64,000 nucleotides of DNA, from the NCBI GenBank assembly GCA_003223555.1, contig QHVM01000087.1:1-64000 (forward strand), written 5' to 3'. The stretch is from Acidobacteriota bacterium. GTDB taxonomy: Bacteria > Acidobacteriota > Vicinamibacteria > Fen-336. This document shows positions 34,589 to 42,871 of this stretch, in pieces (positions within the stretch are counted from its first letter, which is position 1; each line of letters begins with the position of its first letter). The notes beneath the pieces were generated by a model, which had not been told where the DNA came from, made no database searches, and was given only the letters and a program-made list of their open reading frames with translations. The position numbers and the translations under genes were made by a program.

Positions 34589-36084
34589 GCCGCAGGAGAA
34601 GCAGGGACACCCCGGACAGGGCGAGCAGCCCGGCGTCCTGGACGCCGCGCGACACCCCGTAAACGTCGAGGAGCGGGACGCGCGGGCCGCCGGAGACGAG
34701 CAGCCTCGTCACGTAGGCGAGCGGGAACCGCAGCTCCGGCCCGAAGGCGTAGGTGGACATGACCACGTCGCTGAACATCGTGCCGGCCACGTTGACGGCG
34801 CACGAGACCAGCAGCAGCGCCCACGCGAGGAGCCTCGCCGCGCGTCGCCGCCAGTCGAACTCCACCAGGCCGATGGCGAGGAACGGCACGACGGCATAGA
34901 GATAGCGTGGCCCCCACAGGACGCTGAGCCCGCCCCAGAAGTACCGCCCGAAGCCGGGGACATGCGTCCCGAGCATGCTGTTGAAGACGAGATAGCTCGC
35001 GAACACGGCCAGGCAGAAGAGGTGGACGCTCCGGTGCCCGGCGGCGCGGAGCCCTTTGAGGTTCCCGGCGAGGCCCAGCAACAGCACCGGGCTGTAGAGG
35101 AACAGCCCCTTGAAGCGGCCGAAGCACAGCCGGGCCATGACCGCCGGGCTCGGCGCGTTCAGGCCCACCGCGGCGCCTTCCTGGAACGCCGCGAGGTCGA
35201 GGCCCTGGCGGGCCAGGGGCTCCGGCGTGATCCAGAACCGGAAGTGGTAGGGAGTGGCGAAGGGAGAGCCGAAGGCGGCCTGATGGTAGGCCGCCAGCAA
35301 AGCGAGGAGAGCCAGGAGCGGAAGCATCACGAGCAGCCTCGTAGAGAGCAACGAGGATCGCGCTCGGGTAGTCGATCGCGACCGCCGCGCCGAGCAGCGC
35401 GCCGCCGAGGAGGCAGGCCCGTCGGCGCGGACCACCCGACTCCGCCAGCCAGAGGATCGCGTGCCACGCCAGGCCGTAGGCCAGCGCCTGGCGCGAGTAC
35501 ATCGCGCTGTAGTAGAGGACCATGCTGCCGAGGCCGGTCGCCACGGCGGCCGCGGTGGCCGGCGCCCGCTCGACGCCATGGGCGGTCAAGAACCCGACGA
35601 GCCGGGCGCCGAAGGAGGCGGACAGCGGAGCCACCAGCAGCGCGGCCAGGAGGATCTGCAGGAGGTAGACGTCCGCGAGATGACGGGGGCCTGCCCCCGG
35701 CAGCGTCGCGGCATTCCTCAGGTAGTAGTTGCGGAACCTCCGGTTCGCGACGACGCGGTCGTCAAAGCGCGACAGCACCGGCTTCAGCGCCGCGTAGAAG
35801 GGCGCGGCGAGGACGGTCGCGCCCGGTCCTACTCCGGAGTAGACCCGTCCCTCGCGGACGCTGATGTCGTAGGCCTCGGTCAGGAAGACGACCTTCGGGT
35901 CGCGCTCGTCGCTGAGGACGAAGGTGTGGTCGTCGACGAGCCGGATGGCGGCCCGCAGCACCGAGTCCGACATCGATGGGCCGGTGGGGGCCACCAGCAC
36001 GACCGGCCAGGCCAGGAGCAGGAGGAACAGCGGCGCACCGCCGCGGGCGAGGGGCCGGGGCGGCTCAGCCGGCGGACGTGACAT
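34536..36084 (-). pseudogene. GT-C-like membrane protein, frameshifted
   Basis: The N-terminal frame (ATG 36084) encodes a leader, SGVGPGATVLAAPFYAALKPVLS, membrane helices and GLAWHAILWLAESGG up to AVAIDYPSAILVALYEA. The protein then continues in another frame as LLVMLPLLALLALLAAYHQAAFGSPFATPYHFRFWITPEPLA, HVPGFGRYFWGGLSVLWGPRYL and ends at 34536. The shift is near 35,340-35,360 (one extra or two missing bases). Repaired, it is about 515 aa with roughly 11 helices, similar to uncharacterised bacterial GT-C-like proteins. It overlaps UbiA by 20 nt and the convergent membrane protein by 53 nt. Whether the lesion is biological or a sequence error cannot be decided here. Confidence 0.65.
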
Positions 36085-36952
36085 CGGGGTCTGCGGCCGG
36101 GGAGCCGCCGGCCGGGCCGGTCATCGCGATGGCGCGGGAGAGCGCGAGCGTCACGATCAGGATGGCGAACAGCAGGCGGTAACGGCGGCGGAAGCGCAAG
36201 AGGAGGCCGGGGTCGTCGAGCGCTCGCGGCAGGCCGGCCACGAGCCCGGTGTAGACGGCGGCCGCAGCCGCGCACGCGGCCCACATCGCGACGGACGGCT
36301 GGTAGGCGGCCAGCAGCGCGAGCGCCCCGTAGTGGATGGCGACGACGAGGCCCAGGGCCCGCGTCCGCCCCGCGCGGACGACGAGGTGCCGCAGCGAGGC
36401 CTTGCGGTCGGCGTCCCAGTCCATGATCTCGTTGAAGGTGCCCCCCGAAAGGTAGAGGAGCCCGAAGAGGACGCCGCCCGGCCAGTGGCGGCGAAGATCG
36501 CCCCCGGCCACGAGCACGCCGGCCGCGAAGTAGCTGAAGCCCGCGGTGAAGTGGGCCAGCTCGCTGCCGAGAAGCCGCCGCTTCAGCCGGATGGTCGGAT
36601 GAGAGTAGGCCATGCACACGACCTGGCTTCCCAGGAGCAGGATGCGCACGCGGGACGGCAGGAAGAGCACGCTGGCCAGGAAAACCGCGGTGAGGACGAG
36701 CGTCTGGTTCCTCAACCGGGGCAGGCGGCGGGGGCCGGCGACCGATTTCCTCGGGTTGAGCGAATCGGTGTCGTAGTCGCACAGGTCGTTGAAGGAATAG
36801 ACCGAGAGAACGTGAGAGGCGTAGGCGACAGAGTAGAGGAGCAGGAGATGAAGGGCGGGAAGGCCCGGCTGGCTCAGGACCCCCACCGCGCCGGGCACGA
36901 GGACCTGGCCGCTCTCGTAGAGCCGGAGATGCTCGAGGGCCTTCACCCTCAC
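36065..36952 (-). CDS. UbiA-superfamily prenyltransferase
   Basis: 295 aa from a GTG within GGTGAG that overlaps the stop of the upstream GT-C gene (another GTG lies two codons on). It has about eight hydrophobic segments and the two Asp-rich diphosphate-binding motifs: FNDLCDYDTDSLNPRKS (NDxxDxxxD) and FNEIMDWDADRKASL. Members condense a prenyl diphosphate with aromatic, ribose-phosphate or glycerol-phosphate acceptors. Its position inside a GT-C operon favours a lipid-carrier or lipid-modification role, for instance making a polyprenyl-phosphate sugar like decaprenyl-phosphate phosphoribosyltransferase, but the acceptor is unproven. Confidence 0.88.
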   Translation of the reverse strand: MRVKALEHLRLYESGQVLVPGAVGVLSQPGLPALHLLLLYSVAYASHVLSVYSFNDLCDYDTDSLNPRKSVAGPRRLPRLRNQTLVLTAVFLASVLFLPSRVRILLLGSQVVCMAYSHPTIRLKRRLLGSELAHFTAGFSYFAAGVLVAGGDLRRHWPGGVLFGLLYLSGGTFNEIMDWDADRKASLRHLVVRAGRTRALGLVVAIHYGALALLAAYQPSVAMWAACAAAAAVYTGLVAGLPRALDDPGLLLRFRRRYRLLFAILIVTLALSRAIAMTGPAGGSPAADPDVTSAG

Positions 36953-38772
36953 CGCTCGGCTCCCGCCGTGGGCGGCCAGCCGAAGACCGTCACCTCGGGC
37001 GACGAGGCCAGGGCGACCAGCTCGGCCGAGCCGGCCAGCTTGTCGTAGAGGCCCTCTTCCCCCGGCAGCTCGAGCGAGCGGTGATAGACGACGTAGTCCA
37101 CGCCGAAGGCGCGCAGGCCCGCGAAGGCCTCCGGCGCCGGCAGGGCGTCGATGAGCCTCTGGGCCTGCAGCCGGGTGCGGGGGAAGTAGCCGTGGACGCC
37201 GTTGACGATGTTCTGCCGGTGGTAGGTCTGCCGGTTCATGTAGACGAGCTCGCGGTTCCACTCGAAGAGGTCCTGGCTGTCCCGGTAGAGGGCGCCGCCG
37301 GGCCGGCTGGGCAGGTCGAGCAGCACGTGTCCCCGCTGCCCGGCGAAGAACACGCTGACCAGCGGCTCCGGCGTGGCTAGGCGGGAGCCCACGAACGACT
37401 TGAGGGGGAGCGGGACGTTCTCGGCCAGCACCACCAGCGTGACAAGGAGCAGGATGAGCCGGCGGCGGGACGGCGGTTGGAACGCCGGAGAGGCGAGGAG
37501 CCGTTCCAGGCCGAGGGCGGCCGCGAGCACCACCGCGAGGACGCTGAGCGCGAAAGCGCGGCACGGCACGCGCAGGACGCCGGCCGCGGGCAGCCAGCGG
37601 TACGCGGGCAACATCAGGTTCGGCAGCAGGCGATGGCCGACGGAGAGGAACGGGCCCAGGGCCACGACGAGGCCGGCGAGGTACAGCGTGAGCAGCTCCA
37701 GCCGGAAGCGGCGGGCCGCGCCCAGACCGATTCCGGCCAGCACGTAGAGGCCGAACCCCAGGAAGGCGCAGCGGCGCGTGTAGACGAAGTATTTGACGTC
37801 GTCCGGGCTCGACAGGCGGCCGAACACGGTCACCGCGTCCTCGCTCTGCAGGCTCTGCGGCTGCACCGCGCCGGCGTGGATCATCTGCCGCGTGCGCTCG
37901 GCGATCTCGGCCGCCACGACCGGCCAGCTGAAGGGATAGACGAGGTTGTTCTCGAGCGTCCGCAGCAGGTCCGCCGGCTCCAGGCTGTGCACCTCGGCCA
38001 GGAAGACCGGGTCCCAAGGGTTGGTGAAGTTCGCGCTCGCCCTGGCCGCGGCGTAGAAGCCGAAGAAGGGGGCGGCCACCGCGGCGAAGAGCAGTCCCGC
38101 GACGGCGAGCGACGGAGAGTCGATGCGCGGCCGGGGCCGGCGTGCCGACAGATGGCCCCCGAGCAGGGCGAGGGCGGCGAGGAGGCCGAAGAGAAAGACG
38201 TAGGCCGAGAAGTACACCTGGACCGCTCCCAGGACGGCGGCGATCGTCAGCCGGCGGCGCTCGCCGGTCGCCAGGTAGCGCTTCCAGTCGGCGAGCGCCA
38301 GCAGGGCGACGAAGAAGAAGCTCGTGTGCGGGCTGTCGATGTTTCCCAGGACGTAGTTGGAGGCCGGGAAGGCGAGGCCGGCGAACGCCGCCGCGGCCGC
38401 GTCACGCACGTACAGGCGCGCGAGCAGGAAGACGCCCAGCGCGTCCAGGGCGAGCACGGTGGACAGGAATAGGCCGTACGCGCGGGCGTCGTCGCGCGCC
38501 AGGAGCTTGAAGCCGATGAAGAGGGCCGAGGTGCCGACCGCCGACTCGCCAAAGCCGAAGACGCCCGTCGCCGGATAGAGCGGCCGGCCCACGTCCTCGT
38601 GCCGGACCGCCCCCTCGATCCGGCTCAGCATGTAGTTGGGCAGGGCGATGCCGTTGAGCCAGGTGTCGCAGTTGCCGGGGAGCCGGCCGTGGAGCGCCGG
38701 CGGCAGGAGCAGGAGCGCGAAGAAGGCGAGGTAGGCCAGGCCGGCGATCCCCGGCCGAGGGCCGCCCTTCAT
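36949..38772 (-). CDS. GT-C/YfhO-like membrane protein (paralog 2)
   Basis: 607 aa from ATG 38772; the 880-aa ORF includes upstream shadow. About 12 hydrophobic segments. Loop 1 is HGRLPGNCDTWLNGIALPNYMLS, later AGLAFPASNYVLGNIDSPHTSFFF, VYFSAYVFLFG and the C-terminal soluble domain with ELVYMNRQTYHRQNIVNGVHGYFPRTR and FGVDYVVYHRSLELPGEEG. These same blocks occur in the adjacent gene at 38769-40589, so the two arose by tandem duplication. YfhO-like proteins are implicated in glycosylating lipoteichoic acids or lipids, but for this lineage the role is unknown. The genes share ATGA. Confidence 0.78.
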   Translation of the reverse strand: MKGGPRPGIAGLAYLAFFALLLLPPALHGRLPGNCDTWLNGIALPNYMLSRIEGAVRHEDVGRPLYPATGVFGFGESAVGTSALFIGFKLLARDDARAYGLFLSTVLALDALGVFLLARLYVRDAAAAAFAGLAFPASNYVLGNIDSPHTSFFFVALLALADWKRYLATGERRRLTIAAVLGAVQVYFSAYVFLFGLLAALALLGGHLSARRPRPRIDSPSLAVAGLLFAAVAAPFFGFYAAARASANFTNPWDPVFLAEVHSLEPADLLRTLENNLVYPFSWPVVAAEIAERTRQMIHAGAVQPQSLQSEDAVTVFGRLSSPDDVKYFVYTRRCAFLGFGLYVLAGIGLGAARRFRLELLTLYLAGLVVALGPFLSVGHRLLPNLMLPAYRWLPAAGVLRVPCRAFALSVLAVVLAAALGLERLLASPAFQPPSRRRLILLLVTLVVLAENVPLPLKSFVGSRLATPEPLVSVFFAGQRGHVLLDLPSRPGGALYRDSQDLFEWNRELVYMNRQTYHRQNIVNGVHGYFPRTRLQAQRLIDALPAPEAFAGLRAFGVDYVVYHRSLELPGEEGLYDKLAGSAELVALASSPEVTVFGWPPTAGAER

Positions 38773-40589
38773 CGGCGCACGCGGAAGACCGCGGTGTCGG
38801 CCGATTCGAGCACCGGCTCCAGCCGCGGCGTGCGGCGGAGCTGGGCGAGCGACGGCCCTTCGCCCGGCAGCACGAGGCCCTTGTTGAACGCGACGAAGCC
38901 CACGCCCAGGCGGGCGAGGCCGACGACGGCCTCCTCGCTCGGCAGCCGCGCGGTGAGCTTCTGCACGCCGATCCGCGACCACGGGATGTAGCCGTTGACG
39001 CCGTTCACGATGCTCTGCCCGTGGTAGGTCTGCCAGTTCATGTAGATCAGCTCGCGGTCGAAGACGTACAGGTCGTCGGCGGAGCCGGCCAGGCCGTAAC
39101 CGATGCCGCTCGGCAGGTTGAGGATCACCGCGCCGCGCTGGGCGGCGAAGAAGCGCTCGTAGTCGGCGGGCGGCCTGACGTAGGCGGCGCCCGCGAACGA
39201 GCGCATGGGGAAGGGCACGTTCTCGACCACCACCGCCGCCGCGAGGAGCAGCGCAAGGGCGGCCGCGCGCGGACCCGAACCCGCGCGGCACCGCTGCTGC
39301 AGCCGCTCGATCCCCCGGGCCGCACCGACGTCGAGGGCGAGCAGCGCGAGGGCGAACGCGCGGCCCGGGATACGGAAGACGTAGGCCCCGGGCACGAGAT
39401 GGTAGGCGGCATAGAGGGGCATGGGCACCATCACGCCGCCCACGGTGATGAGCGGACCCAGGGCGAGCACGAAGCCGACCACGAAGAGCCAGAGCAGCTC
39501 CCGGCGCCCGGCGAAGGCATTCCATGCGCCCGCCAACGCGAGCAGGTAGGGAAGGACGCCCACGAAGGCGCGCCGCCGCGACGAGACCCACAGCGACTCC
39601 TCGCCCTCCCGCGGGCTGGCGCCCACCATCAGCGCGAAGTCCTCGGTCCGGAACGCGGGGTCGCTGCGGCCGAGGCGCTTCTGCAGCGCCATCGCGTCAC
39701 GGTGATCGAAGCGGTGGCCTTCGGGATAGATCAGGTTGCCCGGCATCGCGTTCGCGAGGTCCTGGGGATCGAGGCTGTTGAACTCCGCGAAGAGCACCGC
39801 CTGCGACCGCCAATCGAAGTGGTCGGTGAGACGGAACAGGTAGAAGAGGAAGAAGGGCGCCACCATGAGGGCGGCGGCGCCGCCGGCCGCCCCGAGCCGG
39901 AGAAGCGCGCCCCCGCGCCGGCGCAGCTCGCCGAGGTTGGCCAGGCCGAGGACGGCGAGGGCGACGGCCAGCAGCAGGAAGACGTAGGACGAGAAATAGG
40001 CCTGCGCCCCGGCCAGGCTCGCCGCCCACCACAAGTCCCGGGCGTGGCCACGCAGCAGGTAGCGCTTGAAGAAGTACAGCGACAGGAACGCGATCCCGAA
40101 GAACGAGGTGTGGGGGCTGTCGATCGTGGAGAGGAGGAAGTTGGAGGAGGCGAACGCCAGGCCGGCCAGCGCGGCCGCCGGCCGGCTGCGCACGTACAGC
40201 GTGGCGAAGAGGTAGGTCGCCAGCGCGGTGCCGGCGTAGACCGCCGAGATGAACACGTAGTGGCTGGCGATCTCGCCGAGCCCGCAGGCGCGCAGCAGCA
40301 TGGGCAGGAGCGCGAGCGCGACCGAGGTCTCCCCGTAGGCGAAGGGATGGGGCGACGGGTACAGGAATCCTCCGTAATGGCCCAGCCCGAGCAGCTCCCT
40401 GACCGCGTTCAGGTACAGGTTGGTGAAGGCGACTGCGTACCACGTGTCGCAGTTGCCGGGCAGGCGGCCGGCCCGCGGGAACTGCGAGAAGAGGGCGAGG
40501 AAGTACGCCAGGTAGAGGCCGCCCGCCGCGAGCGGGCCCGGAAAAGCGGCGGCGAGATCGCTCTCGCGCTCGGCAGGCGGGCCGGCCAT
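38769..40589 (-). CDS. GT-C/YfhO-like membrane protein (paralog 1)
   Basis: 606 aa from ATG 40589, first gene of the minus-strand operon paralog 1 - paralog 2 - UbiA - frameshifted GT-C. The matched blocks with paralog 2 are AGRLPGNCDTWYAVAFTNLYLN, FASSNFLLSTIDSPHTSFFG, AYFSSYVFLLL, ELIYMNWQTYHGQSIVNGVNGYIPWSR and RLGVGFVAFNKGLVLPGEG. About 12 helices; the CDTW Asp in loop 1 is in the GT-C catalytic position. Donor and acceptor unknown. Confidence 0.78.
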   Translation of the reverse strand: MAGPPAERESDLAAAFPGPLAAGGLYLAYFLALFSQFPRAGRLPGNCDTWYAVAFTNLYLNAVRELLGLGHYGGFLYPSPHPFAYGETSVALALLPMLLRACGLGEIASHYVFISAVYAGTALATYLFATLYVRSRPAAALAGLAFASSNFLLSTIDSPHTSFFGIAFLSLYFFKRYLLRGHARDLWWAASLAGAQAYFSSYVFLLLAVALAVLGLANLGELRRRGGALLRLGAAGGAAALMVAPFFLFYLFRLTDHFDWRSQAVLFAEFNSLDPQDLANAMPGNLIYPEGHRFDHRDAMALQKRLGRSDPAFRTEDFALMVGASPREGEESLWVSSRRRAFVGVLPYLLALAGAWNAFAGRRELLWLFVVGFVLALGPLITVGGVMVPMPLYAAYHLVPGAYVFRIPGRAFALALLALDVGAARGIERLQQRCRAGSGPRAAALALLLAAAVVVENVPFPMRSFAGAAYVRPPADYERFFAAQRGAVILNLPSGIGYGLAGSADDLYVFDRELIYMNWQTYHGQSIVNGVNGYIPWSRIGVQKLTARLPSEEAVVGLARLGVGFVAFNKGLVLPGEGPSLAQLRRTPRLEPVLESADTAVFRVRR

Positions 40590-40635
40590 GGGTGGACACG
40601 AATTCTATGCGCGAAGCTTCGTGATCCCGCCCTGA

Positions 40636-41604
40636 TCAGCGGGCGAGGCTCAGGGGGTCGATGCCGGCGTCGAGCGTGAACGACGCCCCCACCGCCCCGA
40701 CCATGCAGTGGCGGCGGTCGAGGCCGAGCCGGGAGCGGAGGTGGTACACCGCCTCGAGCCCCGTGCAGTGCGCGCCCAGCAGGTCCGCCACGCCGAACTC
40801 GCGCAGCCGGTCACCGGTCCAGTCGAGCGTGGCGTCGTCCTTCTGGAACAGGTGGAGCCCGCCCAGCACCGCGAGGACCGGCGCGTCGCGGACGGTCCGC
40901 CGCGCGTAGGCCAGCGTGTTGACGACTCCCGCGTGGCCGCAGCCGAAGAGGGCGACGAGACCGCGGTCGGTGTCGAAGACGAGCGCCTGGTCCTCGGGGA
41001 GGTTGTCTTCCACCGTCCCGTCATCGGTCGAGATCCGGCCGGCCGCGGGCCAGTTTCGCTCGGGATGGACCCGGGGGACCGGGCCCGTGATCCACACGCC
41101 GGGGAACAGCTCCCGGGGCTGGTCGAGCTCCACGAACCGGCCGCCGGCCGCCTCGTACCCGCTCTTCACCGCCGTCATCATGCCGACGTAGGGCCCGGCG
41201 GCCCGGGGCAGGAAGATGCCGCGGCCGACCCAGGCCCGGCCGAGCGCCTCGGGGTCCGCCTTCGCGTACTCGCGCCGGAGCGTGACGAGGCCTCCCGTGT
41301 GGTCGCCGTGGTGGTGGCTCAGCACCACGTCCCGGACGCCGGCGAGGTCGACCTTCAGCTCCCGGGCGTTCTGGAGGACCGTGTCGGGCCGGGCGCCGGT
41401 GTCGAAGAGGATCCGGTGGCCGTCGGCCTCGACCAGGGCCGCGAAGCCCCACTCGCCGATGCCCGCGTCGGCCAGCATCGTGGAGAGGACGACGATCTTT
41501 ACGGCGCCGACGCGCGAGGTGGCCGGTCGTGGGCTCGCCTCCTGCGCATGGAGGCGGGCGAGCGGCAACGCGAGAAGGAGAGCGAGGGAAACGAGGCGCG
41601 CCAC
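40636..41604 (-). CDS. Metallo-beta-lactamase-fold hydrolase, exported
   Basis: 322 aa from a GTG giving the signal peptide MARLVSLALLLALPLARLHAQ; the 471-aa track ORF reads through the repeat array. The metal site LSHHHGDHTGG, DTGARPDTVLQNARELKVDL, FGCGHAGVVNTL and GAHCTGLEAVYHLRSRLG match the group that contains dihydropterin-6-yl-methyl-aminobenzene-phosphate-synthase-like enzymes, whose physiological substrates are mostly unknown. With a leader it should act in the periplasm. It diverges from the glpF leader region; the 85 nt between holds a possible AT-rich GATATAGA element just before the first repeat. Confidence 0.85.
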   Translation of the reverse strand: MARLVSLALLLALPLARLHAQEASPRPATSRVGAVKIVVLSTMLADAGIGEWGFAALVEADGHRILFDTGARPDTVLQNARELKVDLAGVRDVVLSHHHGDHTGGLVTLRREYAKADPEALGRAWVGRGIFLPRAAGPYVGMMTAVKSGYEAAGGRFVELDQPRELFPGVWITGPVPRVHPERNWPAAGRISTDDGTVEDNLPEDQALVFDTDRGLVALFGCGHAGVVNTLAYARRTVRDAPVLAVLGGLHLFQKDDATLDWTGDRLREFGVADLLGAHCTGLEAVYHLRSRLGLDRRHCMVGAVGASFTLDAGIDPLSLAR

Positions 41605-41689
41605 GCGCGCATCTTGCGCCGGCCACGGGCGGTCTGGCAAGCGTCCGCACGGGGCGGCCGGGCGCGGACCGTGATATAGAAGAGCCCCC

Positions 41690-41755
41690 ATGAGACCCGC
41701 AGGCGGCGTCTCCTTCGCGTCCGAAGCGGGATGCATTCCCGCGAGGATGCATTGA
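41690..41755 (+). CDS. Putative micro-ORF in repeat unit 1
   Basis: 21 codons beginning MRPAGGVSFASEAGC and ending at TGA before the unit end. It is repeated in units 2 and 3. No ribosome site is clear before this first copy (AGAGCCCCC precedes the ATG). It could be a leader peptide or noncoding; there is no direct evidence of translation. Confidence 0.25.
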   Translation: MRPAGGVSFASEAGCIPARMH

Positions 41756-41783
41756 CGAAGAACGCGCCGCCGAGGACGCGAAA

Positions 41784-41852
41784 ATGATGAGACCCGCAGG
41801 CGGCGTCTCCTTCGCGTCCGAAGCGGGATGCATTCCCGCGAGGATGCATTGA
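41784..41852 (+). CDS. Putative micro-ORF in repeat unit 2
   Basis: 22 codons; it starts ATGATG, 7 nt after GAGGA, then the same MRPAGGVSFASEAGC sequence as unit 1. Having a well-spaced ribosome site makes this copy more believable than unit 1. Confidence 0.3.
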   Translation: MMRPAGGVSFASEAGCIPARMH

Positions 41853-41880
41853 CGAAGAACGCGCCGCCGAGGACGCGAAA

Positions 41881-41949
41881 GTGACGAGACCCGCAGGCGG
41901 CGTCTCCTTCGCGTCCGAAGCGGGATGCATTCCCGCGAGGATGCATTGA
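41881..41949 (+). CDS. Putative micro-ORF in repeat unit 3
   Basis: 22 codons; it starts with GTG then ACG (ATG lost by one base change), 7 nt after GAGGA, followed by RPAGGVSFASEAGC. It stops 31 nt before the glpF ATG, close enough for ribosome reinitiation or for ribosome stalling to affect folding of the glpF start. Confidence 0.28.
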   Translation: MTRPAGGVSFASEAGCIPARMH

Positions 41950-41980
41950 CGAAGAACGCGCCGCCGAGGACGCGAAAGTG

Positions 41981-42747
41981 ATGCTCAGCGGGACGAGCCG
42001 CGAGGCGGCGGCCGAGTTCCTGGGAACGTTCGTCCTGATCGTCTTCGGCACTGCCGTCGTGGCCCAGGTCGTGCTCAGCGGGGGCAGCCACGGCGGCTAC
42101 CTGTCCATCAACATCGGCTGGGGGCTGGCGGTCGTGATGGCCGTCTACGTGGCCGGCGGCGTGTCGGGGGCCCACCTCAACCCGGCGGTCACGCTGGCGC
42201 TGGCGGTGCACCGGCAATTCTCCTGGCGCAAGGTGCTCCCGTACTGGGCGGCCCAGGTGGCGGGGGCGTTCGCCGCCTCGGCGGTGACCTTCGTGACCTA
42301 CCGGGAGGCCTTCGACCGCTTCGACGGCGGCGTGCGGCAGGTGGCCGGTCCGCGCGCGACAGCCGGCATCTTCGCCACCTACCCGCAGGAGTTCCTGAGC
42401 AACGTTCCCGGCGGCCTGGTGGACCAGGTGGTGGGGACGGCCCTGCTGCTCCTGCTGATCTTCGCCCTCGTCGACCGGCGCAACTCCGCCCCCGAGGCGG
42501 CGCTGGCGCCCGTGCTGATCGGACTAGCGGTGGTGCTCATCGGCATGACCTTCGGGTACAACGCCGGCTACGCGATCTCTTCACCGCGGCGGCCGGCTGG
42601 GGCGGCGAGGTCTTCCGGGCCGGGCACCATTGGTGGTGGGTGCCGATCGTCGGCCCGTGCGTCGGCGCCGTCGTGGGGGCGGCGGCCTACGACCTCTTCA
42701 TCACGCGCCACCACCCGCAGCAGGAGCGGGCCAAGGAGGTGGCATGA
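41981..42747 (+). pseudogene. glpF: Glycerol facilitator/aquaporin, internal deletion
   Basis: From ATG 41981 (or the GTG three bases earlier) it encodes an MIP channel: AEFLGTFVLIVFGTAVVAQ, GAHLNPAVTLAL (first NPA), and up to FGYNAGYAI at 42577. The expected second half-site NPARDxGPR is missing, and the frame changes to LFTAAAGWGGEVFRAGHHWWWVPIVGPCVGAVVGAAAYDLFI, ending at TGA 42745-42747. About 28 nt are absent, removing the second NPA motif that lines the pore, so the product would not be a functional channel. The change is larger than a typical base-call error. The gene is followed immediately by mini-ORFs and glpK. Confidence 0.8.
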
Positions 42748-42871
42748 GGCCCGCAGGCCGCGCCTCCTTGCCGCCTGAGCGCGATCTATTCGCGCGAGGG
42801 CGGAACTCTCTGGAAGCGCGCGGCCGAGGACCGGAGATCCGATGAGGCCCGCGGGCCGGAAGACTCGATGA
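42744..42871 (+). repeat. Degenerate MRPAG-type unit linking glpF to glpK by ATGA overlaps
   Basis: ATGA at the glpF stop opens a 33-codon ORF ([14 protein letters not shown]..., 42744-42845). Its TGA overlaps the ATG of a 9-codon [12 protein letters not shown] (42842-42871), whose TGA overlaps the glpK ATG at 42868. The DNA follows the same plan as the 97-bp units (ATGAGGCCCGCAGGC start, CGGCCGAGGAC near the end). Translation of the mini-ORFs is inferred from coupling only. Confidence 0.6.

Larger units (their letters stand above)
41690..41980 (+). repeat. Three tandem 97-bp units ahead of glpF
   Basis: Units start at 41690, 41787 and 41884 and are nearly identical (differences at ATGATGAGA versus GTGACGAGA). 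Each has a short hairpin GCGGGA-TGCAT-TCCCGC, the perfect inverted pair TTCGCGTCC/GGACGCGAA, the pair GGCGGCG/CGCCGCC, two copies of GGATGCATT, and ends GAGGACGCGAAA followed by ATG or GTG. The third unit ends exactly at the glpF start, so the GAGGA there acts as its ribosome site. A degenerate relative lies between glpF and glpK. Confidence 0.95.

Noticed and set aside
41690-41980. CRISPR array
   Set aside because: The 97-bp units abut directly with no unique spacers, and there are no cas genes.
40636-42051. 471-aa reading of the metallo-beta-lactamase gene including the repeat array
   Set aside because: The added N-terminus is only the antisense translation of the 97-bp units; a GTG with a proper signal peptide follows.
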